A stretch of DNA of 64,000 bases from Chaetoderma sp. LZ-2023a (taxonomy: Eukaryota; Mollusca; Caudofoveata; Chaetodermatida; Chaetodermatidae), in contig CM067366.1 of NCBI GenBank assembly GCA_034401795.1, positions 68,936,014-69,000,013 on the forward strand. Direction: 5' to 3'. The position numbers were made by a program, and so were the translations under genes. The notes under the pieces were generated by a model. The model saw nothing but the letters and a program-made list of their open reading frames with translations, had not been told where the DNA came from and ran no database searches. Position 1 is the first letter of the stretch. The number at the start of each line of letters is the position of its first letter. Of the stretch, positions 46,470 through 58,299 are shown in pieces.

Positions 46470-46810
46470 CACCTTTCCAGAGTACCCACCCATCATATGA
46501 CGTTATAATGAACTGCGTGATGTGTAGAATGACATCATAATGAATGACGTCGATAAGTACGTCACAAATGCATATTTGAAGACGGTCTATGCCTTGTTGT
46601 ACAAATTATTTGCTTTTACTATTTAATAAATATTCTGTTGCTGCCATAGGCAGCAACAGCACCCAGTCAAATTAGTTACAAAATATTCAACAGCTTCCCT
46701 GTATAGTTTTCAGGAAATTGATAGCTAGGGCATTCAGGGATCAATCAATCCCAACATGGCGAGGTGTGGGTGGAGCTTAGCTAGTGATGGGCGGGGCATA
46801 GCTAAAAATG
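46470..46810 (-). mobile_element. E1 element, reversed, near twin of 37.4 kb
   Basis: Complement starts GCCCCGCCCATCACTAGCTA and shares subfamily bases with the 37.4-kb copy (AGGGAAGCTGTTGAATATTT; TGCATATTTGAAGACGGTCT). The second half of the E3 arm (46632-46692) is deleted, leaving TATTCTGTTGCTGCC. Confidence 0.85.
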
Positions 46811-47600
46811 GAGAAGTCCATTAATTGTATATATACTGGTGGGGTTGGGGAGGCAGTTTTCAGTTTGACCGAAAAAATTCTTGTTTTTTATATAAGCCAC
46901 TGTGAGATTGAGACTTGTAAATGGAAAGCAGTAACAAAACAACCACTGCTCTTCAAATATTTTTTCCGTATACAATTCAGTTTCTGTTGTGTGTTAATAT
47001 ATATTTTTTAGTTTCAATCACAGGTATATCATTTACCTACTCTTTTAACAACAATTTCATATTAAATCTTATTTACAGGCATTGATGCAATAACTACGGA
47101 ATAGATCAAAATTGGCCCTGGTTAAGTCACCAAAATGTATTCGAAAATATATTGTTCATAGTTACACAACAAGCTGACAATATTAATAATATCGCTGAAA
47201 TTGTTTGCTAGCACCAATTAGTAGACAAATATCCGGCTTAATTTATCAAATATTGGTATTTGATTTCTAAAATCAATGTATACCACTGTTTAATATGCGC
47301 ACTGCAGCGATATGACAGATAACAGTTTCCTCTCTGACCAAACAATGGCGGATTTCAACAGTTTGATGTATTCTTTGACTTTGGTCAAAACAAGTCACAA
47401 AATAAGTAATTATATAAATATAACGCAATAGTTAGAGCCATTGTTCACATTGACATGACTTAGTATCATAAACTGGATAAGCTTAATCTTTTGAAAACAA
47501 TTTGACTGAAATTATTTTCAAAGGATTCAGCCGGTCCAGAGTTATTGCCCATTGAAATTATTCTCCAATGGTGGTTTGGAGCAGTCAGACAGGTAAGGAT
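46811..47600. other. No recognisable gene
   Basis: AT-rich sequence. Only short chance ORFs. Confidence 0.5.
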
Positions 47601-47606
47601 CATTCA

Positions 47607-47800
47607 TACAGAGGCAATGTGATGCCAAGATATACAATGATTACATTGTTGTGTTGTTTGATGTAGTGTAGCAAGCTCTATTGATCACTGTTTCACATAT
47701 ACAGAGGCAATGTGACGCCAAGATATACAATGATTACATTGTTGTGTTGTTTGATGTAGTGTAGCAAGCTCTATTGATCACTGTTTCACATATACAGAAT
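47607..47800. repeat. 93-bp tandem duplication
   Basis: Two nearly identical copies (GAGGCAATGTGATGCCAAGA at 47611; GAGGCAATGTGACGCCAAGA at 47704). Confidence 0.95.
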
Positions 47801-48077
47801 TTTAGTCACTGTGGATATATTTCGCACATGAATGAGAAATCAGATCTGTGACATTTGAGTGCGTACATTGACATGTGACTTGCGCTGGCCTGGAAATTCA
47901 TCACGGCAATCAGCAACGCCGTTGTGAAAGCGGCGGGAAACATACTTTGTCATAGCAAACGTTTAGCGTCATAGACATGATAGAAATAGTAGTAAATCCA
48001 AATACCTGTCAAGTCTTTCACGTATTTACTGAAATGTGTAGATGCGTGCATCAGCAGCATCATATAATTTACACATT

Positions 48078-48160
48078 CTAACCCTTTAACACTCATATTT
48101 GTTGAAATTTAAATTTTCTTATAGAAAAATATCCATTTGCAGACCCAGGGTTCCCACGGG
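48078..48160. mobile_element. E2 MITE tip
   Basis: CTAACCCTTTAACACTCATA joined directly to an E2 right-type subterminal stretch (AATTTAAATTTTCTTATAG). A fragment only. Confidence 0.55.
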
Positions 48161-48487
48161 TTTTTGAAAATTGAATTCAAAGTTTTTTTCAAGGATCTTT
48201 AAGGTTAACAGAAAGGATTTTCAAGCATTTTCTTCAAGTTACGGACGGCCTCCTTTAACATCCCCTTCTAGCCGTCTGTTCCTTCCACATAATTCTTTAT
48301 TATCACATTTAAATTACAACATTTTAGAACCTGATTATACTAAATTCTGAATTACAAATCCTGTGATTAAAATACTTATTACATAAATATATTTATTTTC
48401 TCTGGGTCACTTCTTACAGTTATTTCCTTATCCCAATAACACAAGAATTCACACAATCAGTTGCATTCAGCTACATTATGCTGAGGG

Positions 48488-48532
48488 GTGGGGGATGGGT
48501 GGGGGGGGGGGGGGGGGGGTGGGGGAGGAGTG
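48488..48532. repeat. Poly-G tract
   Basis: G-rich run with about 20 uninterrupted G after GGGATGG. Capable of G-quadruplex formation; length may be unreliable. Confidence 0.9.
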
Positions 48533-48552
48533 GTGTTCTTCATGATGTCATA

Positions 48553-48757
48553 TTAACCTTTTAACATTCGAATTTGTCCAAGAAAAGTTACATAGAAAAT
48601 ATCCATTTGCAGAATAAGAGAAAACTATTTTTGAAAATTTACCACTGGAATGACTGGCTCGGTTATTTTCAAAAATATTCTTCTCTTGGTCTGCAAACAG
48701 ACATTTCTCAAGACCACTGCAGAAGACATTTTTGCTGATAAGAGTGTTAAAGGGTTA
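48553..48757. mobile_element. E2 MITE with shortened centre
   Basis: TTAACCTTTTAACATTCGAA at left, GATAAGAGTGTTAAAGGGTT at right. The loop CTGGCTCGGTTATTTTCAAA shows that the second half of the inner palindrome's tip was deleted. Confidence 0.75.
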
Positions 48758-48798
48758 GAACAAGCTTTTTCAATAAGCAAATTTACCAGAAATTTAAG

Positions 48799-50100
48799 AG
48801 GCCCAAGGGGCCTGTATCGCTCACCTGGACCATAGGCATTTCAACTAGAATGCTCTTTATCAATAAGATGGCCACCGCACCATTTATCCGACAGTTTCGA
48901 AAATTGCAAATTTGAGATCAGAATACCTGAAAACACATATAAAACCAATTTCGACCTCAAAATCCATCAACTTCCCTTGAACAAACTTCAATGGCCCCTT
49001 AGTCCCTAATCATATCTGCCAAATTTCGGCCCGATCCCTTCAGCGGTTCTGGAGAAAAAGTTGTTTTCACTACAACTATGTCAACCAAGATGGCCGCCAA
49101 ACCATTTGACCAATCAAATTCCCTTGAACAAACTTGGTTCAGCTCTTGCCCTAAATCATATTTCATCAGGTATGCATCAATCCCATAAGCGGCTTCGGAG
49201 AAGTTTTTTTATAAACGTTTCTAAAAATCGGCCAAAATCCAAGATGGCCACCGGCCCAATTGGCCGATCGGCTTAGTTTAGATAAACTTGAATCTCTACA
49301 CCCTAAGGATGCTTCCTGCCAAATAAAATTGAAATCGGCCAGGTAGTTCTCCAGAAGAAAACATTTTAAATTTCCCATTGCTTTAGTATGGGAGCTTTTG
49401 GTGGGAAAATGATTCAAGATGGCCACCAAACCATTTATCCGACAGTTTTGAAAATCTCAAATCTGAGCTCAGAATACCCCAAAACACATACAAAACCAAT
49501 TTGGGCCTCAAAATCCATCGAATAAAAAATCCAATGTGGCCGCAAAATATGCTATATTTTGATTGGCCCACGGCGGGCATGTTTTTTGATGGATCAACTT
49601 CTCTTGAACAAACTTTAATGGCCCTTAGGCCCTAATCATATCTGCCAAATTTCGGCCCGATCCCTTCAGCGGTTCTGGAGAAGTCATTTTCGCTACAACT
49701 AGGCCAACCAAGATGGCCGCCGAACCATTTGACCAATCAAGTTCCCTTGAACAAACCTAGATCAGCTCTTGCCCTAGATCATATTTCATGAGATTTGTAT
49801 CAATCCCCTAAACGGTTTCGGAGAAGATTTTTAAAGACGTTTCCGAAAATCGGCCTAAATCCAAGATGGCCACCAGCCAAATTGGCCGATCGGCTTCATT
49901 TGCACAAACTTGGATCCCGATGCCCTAAGGATGCTTCCTGCCAAATATAATTGAAATTGGCCCATTTGTTCTGGAGAAGAAGTCGTATAAAGGAAAAGTT
50001 GATGGACAATGGACGGACGACAGACGGACACCACGGCATAAGCTCACTTGACACCACGGCATAAGCTCACTTGGCCTTTCAGGCCAGGTGAGCTAATAAT
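48799..50100 (+). repeat. E4 full copy with internal 555-bp duplication
   Basis: Starts GGCCCAAGGGGCCTGTATCG CTCACCTGG and ends GGCCAGGTGAGCTAATAAT. GCTCACCTGG is inverted at the two ends. CCATTTATCCGACAGTTT recurs at about 48876 and 49432, followed by matching text in both. GGACGGACGACAGACGGACA leads into a doubled ACCACGGCATAAGCTCACTT. I recall this family from bivalve sequences. Confidence 0.82.
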
Positions 50101-50465
50101 AAATATATATACGTGTAGTTAATGACATAAATATGTTACACATTGTATTCATATTGTAATGCTACCTACCTTTACTGGAAGCCTACAATGCATACATACA
50201 TACACCAAGTTTGAGTACGGTATACATGTATATGAAAGACACTTGAAACTACAGTCCCGAATAAGCTTTTGTGCTTGACTGACTAACTAACTAACACTGC
50301 GCATGATGGCAGTTTATTGAGCTGCTAAACGCAACTACAAGCGTGCGCAATAGCAATGTTTTCTGAATGTCTAGGGATTCTCATGTTCTTAACCAATCTT
50401 GACCAGTCTTGACTGATTCAAATAAATATTATTTAAGGGCTAAATTTTGTCAATATATATCGAAA

Positions 50466-50605
50466 TATTTTCTTATAATTAAATGTCCATTTTCAAGTCA
50501 AGATAAAATAATTTTTGAAAATTTACTACTGGAATAACTGGCTCTGTAACAGAGCCAGTTATTCCGGTGCTAAATTTCCAAAAGTAGTCTTCGATTGTAA
50601 ATAGA
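50466..50605. mobile_element. E2 MITE, inner part
   Basis: GGAATAACTGGCTCTGTAAC and GAGCCAGTTATTCCGGTGCT form an almost perfect central stem. Confidence 0.7.
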
Positions 50606-50814
50606 CATGCCAAAAGACCACAAATGTGGCTGGTTTTGGTCGGCTTCGGCAGAAAAGGGGACCAATCAGAACTCATAATTTAGCTAGCTAAAACAATATG
50701 CAAACTTACCCCATGCCCATAATGCGACCGCATTCCACTGAAAATAAAGGAGAATACTATTATTAAGTTTATATACATTACAGCTCAGAAATATTAACAT
50801 GTTTCCAAAACAAC

Positions 50815-52440
50815 ACTAGGGGCCTGTATTGCTCACCTCGAACATAGACATTTCAACTATAAAGGCGATCACCTATAAGTAGAACCCTAAGGTTTGGGCC
50901 AGAATTCCAACAAGAAGTAGATTGATCGGTCGAGATGCATCATCGCAAATCCCCCCCGTTCACCGCTTTGAACTTTTGACACAAACCCCAACAACCTACC
51001 CGGAAGGGGGGAGGGGGGGAGAGAGAGGGGAAGAGTCAAATGTAAACGTCGGTTTGCACTCTGCAATCATAATAATAATAATACAGCATTTGTATAGCGC
51101 CATTTATCAATTTGACTAATTTTCAAAGGCGCTTCGGTACATATGTGTTTTTAGTTTTTCTTTAAATTTCTCCCTAGAGCTTATCGTTTTAATATCCAGT
51201 GGTAGGGTATTCCAAAGCTTTGGCGCGGCGATGCTGAAAGCTCTGTCTCCACATGACTTCAGATTGGATCGTGGAATGTTTAGCAGGTGTCGATCTGTAG
51301 AGCGAAGAGCACAGTGCGGATGGTGGGGCATAATGAGATCCTTCATGTATTCTGGAGCTTCATCGTGCATGCATTTCCATGTTAGGAGGATAAGTTTGAA
51401 GTCAATTCGTTGATGGACAGGTAGCCAGTGGAGGTGTTTCAGTACAGGGGTTATGTGATCACGTTTCTTGATCTTCATCAGGACACGGGCTGCAGAATTT
51501 TGAACCTGTTGTAACTTGTTCAGTGACTTTGCCTTTATACCATATAGTAGGCAGTTACCATTATCCAGACGTGATGTTATAAATGCATGGATAAGCGTTT
51601 CTGTTGTTTGATGTGTTAAAACAGTTCTTATTGAATTAATGTTTCTTAGATGGTAAGATGCCGCTTGGCAAATAGATGTTACCTGCGCATCCATATCCAT
51701 AAACTGATCAAATATTACACCTAAATTTCTGGCCGATGGATTTGCCGTAATCAGACTGTTTACTAGTTGGACTTCGGTAGTATGAACCTTACTACGTTGA
51801 TGTTTTGTCGATATCACGAGGAACTCGGTTTAGTTTAAGCTTGTTAATATTTCATATGGGTAACTAACATACCATATTTGGTAGAATTTCGTCCAATAGT
51901 GTCAGAGGAGTTGCATTACAGTCAATTCTTTTAACTTATGGTGCCCACACACCACACACAGCCCCCACCCCCTGGGGGCGGGGCCAAATGTAAATGTGCT
52001 CATGTACTCCACATTGATATGGGTAAACCACAGACCAAATTCGGTTGAATTCTGTATGACGGTTTCGGAGATGCGCTACAATCAATTTCGCAGGTTAAAT
52101 TTTGACCTTTTGACGCCGCCCCCAAACCCCTGGGGTGGAGCCAAATCTAAATGGCCTGTTCCACTCCGCAATCATATTGGTAACTCAGATATCAAATTTG
52201 GTTGCATTCCGTCTAACGATTTCAGAGTAGTTGCGTTACAACTGATTCGACTCTTTGACCCCTGCCATGCAACCCCCCGGGGTTGGAGCCAAATCTAAAT
52301 ATCATCTGCAAAGCGGAATCATATGGATAATCCACATATCAAATTTGATTTAATTCCACCCAATGGTTTGGGAGGAGATAGCGTGATGGACGGGTGAAAA
52401 AGGTTTAGATTTGACACTTTCGACGCCCCTGCCCCATTCA
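50815..52440 (+). repeat. E4-type array split by a CR1-like LINE
   Basis: Begins GGGGCCTGTATTGCTCACCT. Units with GCCCCCACCCCCTGGGGGCG GGGCCAAAT and CAAATTTGGTTGCATTCCGT continue at 51850-52440 after the LINE. The last words before the LINE (CACTCTGCAATCAT) and the first after it (CATATGGGTAACTAACATAC) match adjacent positions in the later units, which fixes the insertion point. Confidence 0.75.
51062..51840 (-). pseudogene. CR1/L2-type LINE ORF2 C-terminus with 3' tail
   Basis: The 233-residue frame (51116-51817) contains NLGVIFD, ITSRLDNGNCLLYG, LQQVQNSAARVLM, DHITPVLKHLHWLPVHQRID, LRSTDRHLL and RAFSIAAPKLWNTLP. These are the ordered conserved blocks after the RT in CR1/L2/Rex-like elements. 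The element ends in the typical GGCGCTATACAAATGC followed by (ATT)n on the minus strand. The 5' end is truncated and the upstream reading begins LNxTEFLVIS. The frame itself is intact over this part, so the insertion is comparatively young. Confidence 0.93.
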
Positions 52441-53093
52441 CTTATTTCCCCTTATTTATGCAATGGCAGTGTGAATATAGAACACGTGTCTTATTTTTAC
52501 ACCTATTTACTGTTATAGTCCATGTAATAATTTTCTCTTGGTTCTGTCTAACTTGGAAAGTTCTACACGCACTTGCCTCAATTCTGTAAACTGCTTTCAG
52601 TGTGTCCACCCCTTTTTTCGTCCAGTTTGCCCTCCATATGTGTTCCCTTTCACAATTTCCCCTGTATCTTTTTCTTAGAAACAGACATTTGTCTGGTTCC
52701 TTTAATACTAATATTACGAATCCTGCAATTAGTGAGGAAAACACATGCCACCAACTACACTAAAGTAATCATCTAAATACATGTATAGGTAATGCTTCTG
52801 AACATGCAGCTTTCAACTGAAGATGAACCTAGTAGGGAACTTTGAGTATCAGTCGCCAACAATAACTAGCAGTACAGCTCAAAACTAAATAAACAGGCTA
52901 AGACCAAAACAAAAGGTGAACAGAAATGGCAAATCCCCCTATTCAGCTATTAGCTATGGTGCACATAAATAAATAACTGTTTTTATTTCATTTTAATTCT
53001 GGCTGCCACTAAGTTTGGGTTTTTAGCAGCTTTTGACGGCTTTGCCATTCATGTTTTAAAAACTCAAACATGGCTTGAAGATATTAAAAAGGG
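52441..53093. other. No recognisable gene
   Basis: AT-rich sequence. A minus-strand 100-residue frame (52442-52744) has no recognised domain. Confidence 0.45.
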
Positions 53094-54482
53094 CAAGGCA
53101 ACATTGCCTAATGCATCAAGGCAGACTATGCGTCATGAGGAATGGCATCAAGGCAACATTGCCTAATGCATCAAGGCAGACTATGCCTCATGAGGAATGG
53201 CATCAAGGCAACATTGCCTCATGCATCAAGGCAGACTATGCCTCATGAGGAATGGCATCAAGGCAGACTATGCCTCATGAGGAATGGCATCAAGGCAACA
53301 TTGCCTCATGCATCAAGGCAGACTATGCCTCATGAAGAATGGCATCAAGGCAGACTATGCCTCATGAGGAATGGCATCAAGGCAGACTATGCCTCATGAG
53401 GAATGGCATCAAGGCAACATTGCCTCATGCATCAAGGCAGACTTTGCCTCATGAGGAATGGCATCAAGGCAACATTGCCTCATGCATCAAGGCAGACTAT
53501 GCCTCATGAGGAATGGCATCAAGGCAACATTGTCTAATGCATCAAGGCAGACTATGCCTCATGAGGAATGGCATCAAGGCAACATTGTCTAATGCATCAA
53601 GGCAGACTATGCCTCATGAGGAATGGCATCAAGGCAACATTGTCTAATGCATCAAGGCAGACTATGCCTCATGAGGAATGGCATCAAGGCAACATTGTCT
53701 AATGCATCAAGGCAGACTATGCCTCATGAGGAATGGCATCAAGGCAACATTGTCTAATGCATCAAGGCAGACTATGCCTCATGAGGAATGGCATCAAGGC
53801 AACATTGTCTAATGCATCAAGGCAGACTATGCCTCATGAGGAATGGCATCAAGGCAACATTTCCTAATGCATCAAGGCAGACTATGCCTCATGAGGAATG
53901 GCATCAAGGCAACATTGCCTAATGCATCAAGGCAGACTATGCCTCATGAGGAATGGCATCAAGGCAACATTGTCTAATGCATCAAGGCAGACTATGCCTC
54001 ATGAGGAATGGCATCAAGGCAACATTGCCTCATGCATCAAGGCAGACTATGCCTCATGAGGAATGGCATCAAGGCAGACTATGCCCCATGCATCAAGGCA
54101 GACTATGCCTCATGAGGAATGGCATCAAGGCAGACTATGCCTCATGAGGAATGGCATCAAGGCAGACTATGCCTCATGCATCAAGGCAGACTATGCCTCA
54201 TGAGGAATGGCATCAAGGCAGACTATGCCTCATGAGGAATGGCATCAAGGCAGACTATGCCTCATGAGGAATGGCATCAAGGCAGACTATGCCTCATGAG
54301 GAATGGCATCAAGGCAGACTATGCCTCATGAGGAATGGCATCAAGGCAGACTATGCCTCATGAGGAATGGCATCAAGGCAGACTATGCCTCATGAGGAAT
54401 GGCATCAAGGCAGACTATGCCTCATGAGGAATGGCATCAAGGCAGACTTTGCCTCATGAGGAATGGCATCAAGGCAACATTT
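53094..54482. repeat. Higher-order minisatellite of 32-bp and 23-bp units
   Basis: Unit A (32 bp): CATCAAGGCAGACTATGCCT CATGAGGAATGG. Unit B (23 bp): CATCAAGGCAACATTGCCTC ATG, with a CATTGTCTAATG variant. For most of its length A and B alternate as a 55-bp block. From 54063 on it is mainly A alone. AGGCA-GACTA-TGCCT and AAGGCA-ACAT-TGCCT give each unit a small stem. The in-frame 'MASRQHCLMHQGRLC' ORFs are by-products. Confidence 0.97.
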
Positions 54483-54629
54483 GGACTTTCTCATGTAATC
54501 ACGATCAAGAAGCCGTTATTACCCTTCTAGAATACAAACATTACAGGCAGAGTATGTTCAGTGTTGCTATCTACATTTGATGACCCTGTACATTTACTTT
54601 GGATACTTTATTTAGCAGTCTGGTTGACG

Positions 54630-54750
54630 GGCACCAAGGCAATAGCGGATGGCACTAAGGCAGTTGCCTTGAAAAGATGGCAAAATGGAAGGGCACCAAG
54701 GCAAGAGGAATGGGTAACCAAGGCAATTGCCTTGGTTGCTTGGTTTATTT
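54630..54750. repeat. Diverged outlier of the AAGGCA repeat
   Basis: GGCACCAAGGCAATAGCGGA, GGCACTAAGGCAGTTGCCTT and ACCAAGGCAATTGCCTTGGT share the CAAGGCA...TGCCTTG theme. It may be the ancestral sequence of the main array or a decayed edge. Confidence 0.65.
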
Positions 54751-54779
54751 CGAGCCCTGCTAAAAACTAAAATTGCTTG

Positions 54780-56189
54780 GAATCGGTTTGAACTTTGTTT
54801 TTTCCAATCTTTTATCTAAAAACAAACACTGTATATATTCCTTTTATAGAACCAGTCCAAAAGTGAGATTTACTAGTTCTAAATCAGTAAGTTTAAAATT
54901 GGATAAAAGAAGGACCATTAATTCAAAGTTATGGAATTTTGTCCCATACATGTATATAACAACATAGCTGTCTGTTTTATGTATGGGACAGTGTACTTTC
55001 TAACATACCTCACAAGGAACTATACTGGATTATAAGCAGTTGTGCAGTTTTCTCTCATTCCTATGTGACAGAGCAACAGAATGGAATGATTAAGCATTGA
55101 ATTGAAGCTTTCAGCGTAAAAATAAAATATGGTGTTATGTATGGAACAAAGCACTTTTTCCTCAAATATTTGATCAGATTTTGCACATCTGTAATTCCAG
55201 AAAAATACAAATGATACGAAAGGCGTACACCAAAATATAGATATCTAAGTTCAATTAGACCAACTTACATTCATCCTATTTCTATGTATCTTGCGTCAGG
55301 AATTAGGTATTTCTTTAGATTTTGAGACTTCTTGTGTTATGTATGCGTGGGACATTGCCACTGACGTTAACAAGAAAACTAACAAAAATGTTATCCTGGG
55401 TGCGATTGTTGCCGTTAGATGATGTAGCTTTTGTATGTCGGCATAGCATTAATTCTTTATGTATTACACTTGTTAACCTTCATTTCTCTAGACAATAACA
55501 TGACAGTACAATCATGCAAAAATTGCATTATGCGTGGGACAGCCTATCCATCAGAAATTAATTTTGTTACTTTTGAAATTGAGAATATTCACACTGCTGT
55601 ATCTTACTTTTTATGAGTTATCAGAAACTTCCAGTAGCATCAATTGCATTATATGTGTTAAATGGATAATCCATTTGGAAGTATGAAAAATTAAGCATAA
55701 AATTTATGAAGTGTTGCGAAAACCCCTAAATTTCAAGGTATCGTGAAAGAAATATACAAACCTCGTCAACAAATAAAAGCTAGTATGAAGTAACTAGATG
55801 CTTTTTCTCAAGGTAAAACTTAGAATCTACTTGCTTTCTTTTTGTTATACTTTTAAAACCTTCAGTTGAAATCATGATATTCGTTCTGGTTGATGCAAAA
55901 TTGGCAAAAAGGCGTTAGGTATGGGACATGTCTGTGTTATTTTTGAGAAAATGATCATTCTAAGATGAACTTCTGACCTCCACACATTCTAGGGAAGTCT
56001 CAGGAAGGAAGAAAATGTATACAACATATTAATAAATAGGTATTTTTATTTTTCTGTAGCGTGTTACATGCCCTTCATTTCAAATCTCATATTATTTTGA
56101 AACACCCCATATACATGTTTAGATTGAAGAAGATAGATCGTTATCCACTTAACTTTATAGCATATATGCAAAACAGCAGTTGCCGAGTA
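54780..56189. other. No recognised gene; recurring TATGGGACA-like motif
   Basis: TATGGGACA or TGCGTGGGACA variants occur near 54975, 55137 (TATGGAACA), 55340, 55530 and 55918, each after GTTATG/GCATTATG. The spacing of about 160-200 bp (the last is double) suggests a heavily decayed tandem repeat. Confidence 0.4.
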
Positions 56190-56289
56190 TAGTCATAAAA
56201 GGAACTGAATGAGCAATATTGCTGAAAACTGTTGCTGTACATAGCAACCGCTTTCATTAACATTGCACATTCAGTTCCTTTTATGACTA
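56190..56289. mobile_element. Hairpin MITE
   Basis: TAGTCATAAAAGGAACTGAA is repeated as its complement (TTCAGTTCCTTTTATGACTA) around GTTGCTGTACATAGCAAC. A relative lies at 57470-57600. Confidence 0.88.
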
Positions 56290-56376
56290 CACATACAAAA
56301 AAATCGCTCATTCTGTTTACATTCTTGACTGCTGTGATAATTTTCAGAATGGCTATCATGTATTGCTTATTTTCAG

Positions 56377-57148
56377 GTGTTAAGTAGTCTGCACTCAGAT
56401 AGCTATTGTAGTTGGTCACAACAGCGATTGTCCGAACGCGTCAATGAGATAATGAAGACATATACAGTTAACACTGACCAATCAAAACATCTAGAAGAAG
56501 TCACTCGTGATCAGACGACCAGCAACGCGTGGAAGCTCCATCGACAGGGAAGGGTAACAGCCTCTTTTGCACACTGTGTTTTATCCTTGAAGGCGTCAAC
56601 TAACCCTGCTAGAATAATACAGGATTTATTTTCATTGTCGGACAATCTAGCATCAATCCCTGCTATTCAGTGTGGTAGGAAGAATGAGGACAGCTAGGGA
56701 AGTGTATAAGCAATCGCAGGCATCACACCCAGGTTTCAGCTGCAGAAAAAGTGGTTTAGTTGTACCTACCAGTGAACCATTTATTGGAGCATCACCTGAT
56801 GGTGTTGTTTTTTGTGAATGTCATGGTCACCGTTTAGTATAAATAAAATGTCCATTTAAGTACATGTACATGGATAAGAAATCATGGGATATTAAAGATT
56901 CAAGCTTCTGTCTGGATGATAATGGGCACTTAAAACAGTCACATCAGTACTACAGCCAAGTACAATTTCAGATGTATGTGTGTAAATTTGTGTCTTGTGA
57001 CTTCATAGTGTGGACTCCATATGGCATAACATTTACCAATGTACCGTATAATGAAGAGTTCTCTAAGAGACTAATGTGTAAAGTGAAACCATTCGTCAAA
57101 ACACATATCATACCTGAATTGCTAGCAGGCAAGCTACATCTATGGTAA
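56377..57148 (+). pseudogene. YqaJ-type nuclease (lambda exonuclease-like fold)
   Basis: The first part (56377-56697) has EEVTRDQTTSNAWKLHRQGR VTASF, the N-terminal helix and RxTAS block of YqaJ recombinase-like nucleases, then IPAIQCGRKNE. After a frameshift near 56695 come AREVYKQSQASHPGF, FIGASPDGVVFCECHG (catalytic Asp in SPDG), IKCPF (the preceding catalytic Glu is a TAA stop), YYSQVQFQMYVC and DFIVWTPYG. YqaJ proteins are Mg-dependent 5'-3' exonucleases of phage origin. In animals they occur mainly inside DNA transposons. Two breaks make it inactive. It lies tail to tail with the transposase at 58.3-59.2 kb. Confidence 0.82.
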
Positions 57149-57184
57149 ATGAGCACTTAATTTACCTTGTTATATTCTGCTGCA

Positions 57185-57265
57185 TATTTTGAAATTAATT
57201 TGACAAACAGCCGTTGTTGTGGCAGCAATGGCTTCCTGCCAAATTAACTAAAAAAATTTCAGCAG
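57185..57265. mobile_element. E3 hairpin, diverged
   Basis: ATTTTGAAATTAATTTGACA against CAAATTAACTAAAAAAATTT around GCCGTTGTTGTGGCAGCAATG. Confidence 0.65.
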
Positions 57266-57469
57266 TTTTACAGAATGGTGTTCCTGAAATTTAAATACAT
57301 GGTACTCATCAGCGATACTCATGAGTGATATTATCATCCTATAGGATAGCATGACAAGTTACATACCATAGTAAACATGACTATTTTACATCACCAGTAT
57401 ATCTATACACAACATCTGCAAGTGGTTGAAGTATGGCGCTATTCCTGATTACCTCTCCAGTGAGAACAT

Positions 57470-57605
57470 GACCGTAGTTAGTCCTAAAGGGCTGAGTAAT
57501 ATTGCCGAACGCTGTTGCTGAACAACATTACACAGCAATTGTGTACAGAAACAGATTTCAGCAATATTGCCTATTCAATTCCATTTATGGCTAACCTGAG
57601 CAATA
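57470..57605. mobile_element. Hairpin MITE, diverged
   Basis: Left CCTAAAGGGCTGAGTAATAT TGC and right GCAATATTGCCTATTCAATT are partly complementary, with GCTGTTGCTGAACAAC at the centre. Same family as 56190-56289. Confidence 0.55.
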
Positions 57606-57719
57606 GGTTTCAGCAATATATTTGAGTTTTCATTGTTGAATATTGTACACAGTAGCAACAGGTTCCAGTCAAGATAATTTCAGATTAGAGACCTTGGCCG
57701 GGAATGGCATGCCATTGCA

Positions 57720-57905
57720 AATCCTCTCGCTTTCACTGTTATGACACCGTCCCTTGACCCACCGAGTGGGCCGAGGCAGATTAAATGTCATCTTGTAGTT
57801 CGCAATCATATAGATAACTCGCATACCAAATCTCGGACGAGATAGTTGACCAGATGGATGAGGTTGTTTGAGATGGGGTGGGGCCGCATAATCGCTATAT
57901 CAGTC
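57720..57905 (+). repeat. E4-type fragment
   Basis: CTCGCTTTCACTGTTATGAC and GCAATCATATAGATAACTCG resemble the units at 52.0-52.4 kb. Confidence 0.5.
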
Positions 57906-57973
57906 CTTATTTCAAAGAAATAAGCTAGACCGTTTCCAAATAAAAAACAGAAAAATGTTAATAGAAATTATTT

Positions 57974-58064
57974 TGTTGAATATTTTGAACATAGTGGGAT
58001 TGGAAGACATTGCTGCCCGAGGCAATAATGTCTTCCAATCCAATTATGTTCAAAATATTCAACA
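57974..58064. mobile_element. E3 hairpin, nearly perfect
   Basis: TGTTGAATATTTTGAACATA arms of about 43 bp, with the centre GACATTGCTGCCCGAGGCAA. Very few mismatches. It lies between the YqaJ and transposase relics. Confidence 0.9.
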
Positions 58065-58299
58065 GTACGACACATGTTGAAATTGAGATACTGGGGTGTG
58101 ACATATACTTGTGCAGCAATACAAGGGTTAACCATCGGAGTGATGAATTTGTACAGACAACATATTCCAGATGATAATTCTGGACTGGATGCATATTTTG
58201 AAAAACTTTCAGTCAAATTGTTATTCTCTATGGAAATTATTGTCCGGTGTCTTGCAGCAGTCAGTCACGAAACCCAGTTCATAAGATGTAAATATGATG

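Noticed and set aside
51231-51413. Plus-strand ORF inside the CR1-like LINE
   Set aside because: Shadow of the 233-residue minus-strand ORF.
53094-54482. CRISPR-like array
   Set aside because: Alternating short units look regular, but the 'spacers' are themselves repeats (32-bp and 23-bp units), so this is a tandem array. The genome is also animal-like.
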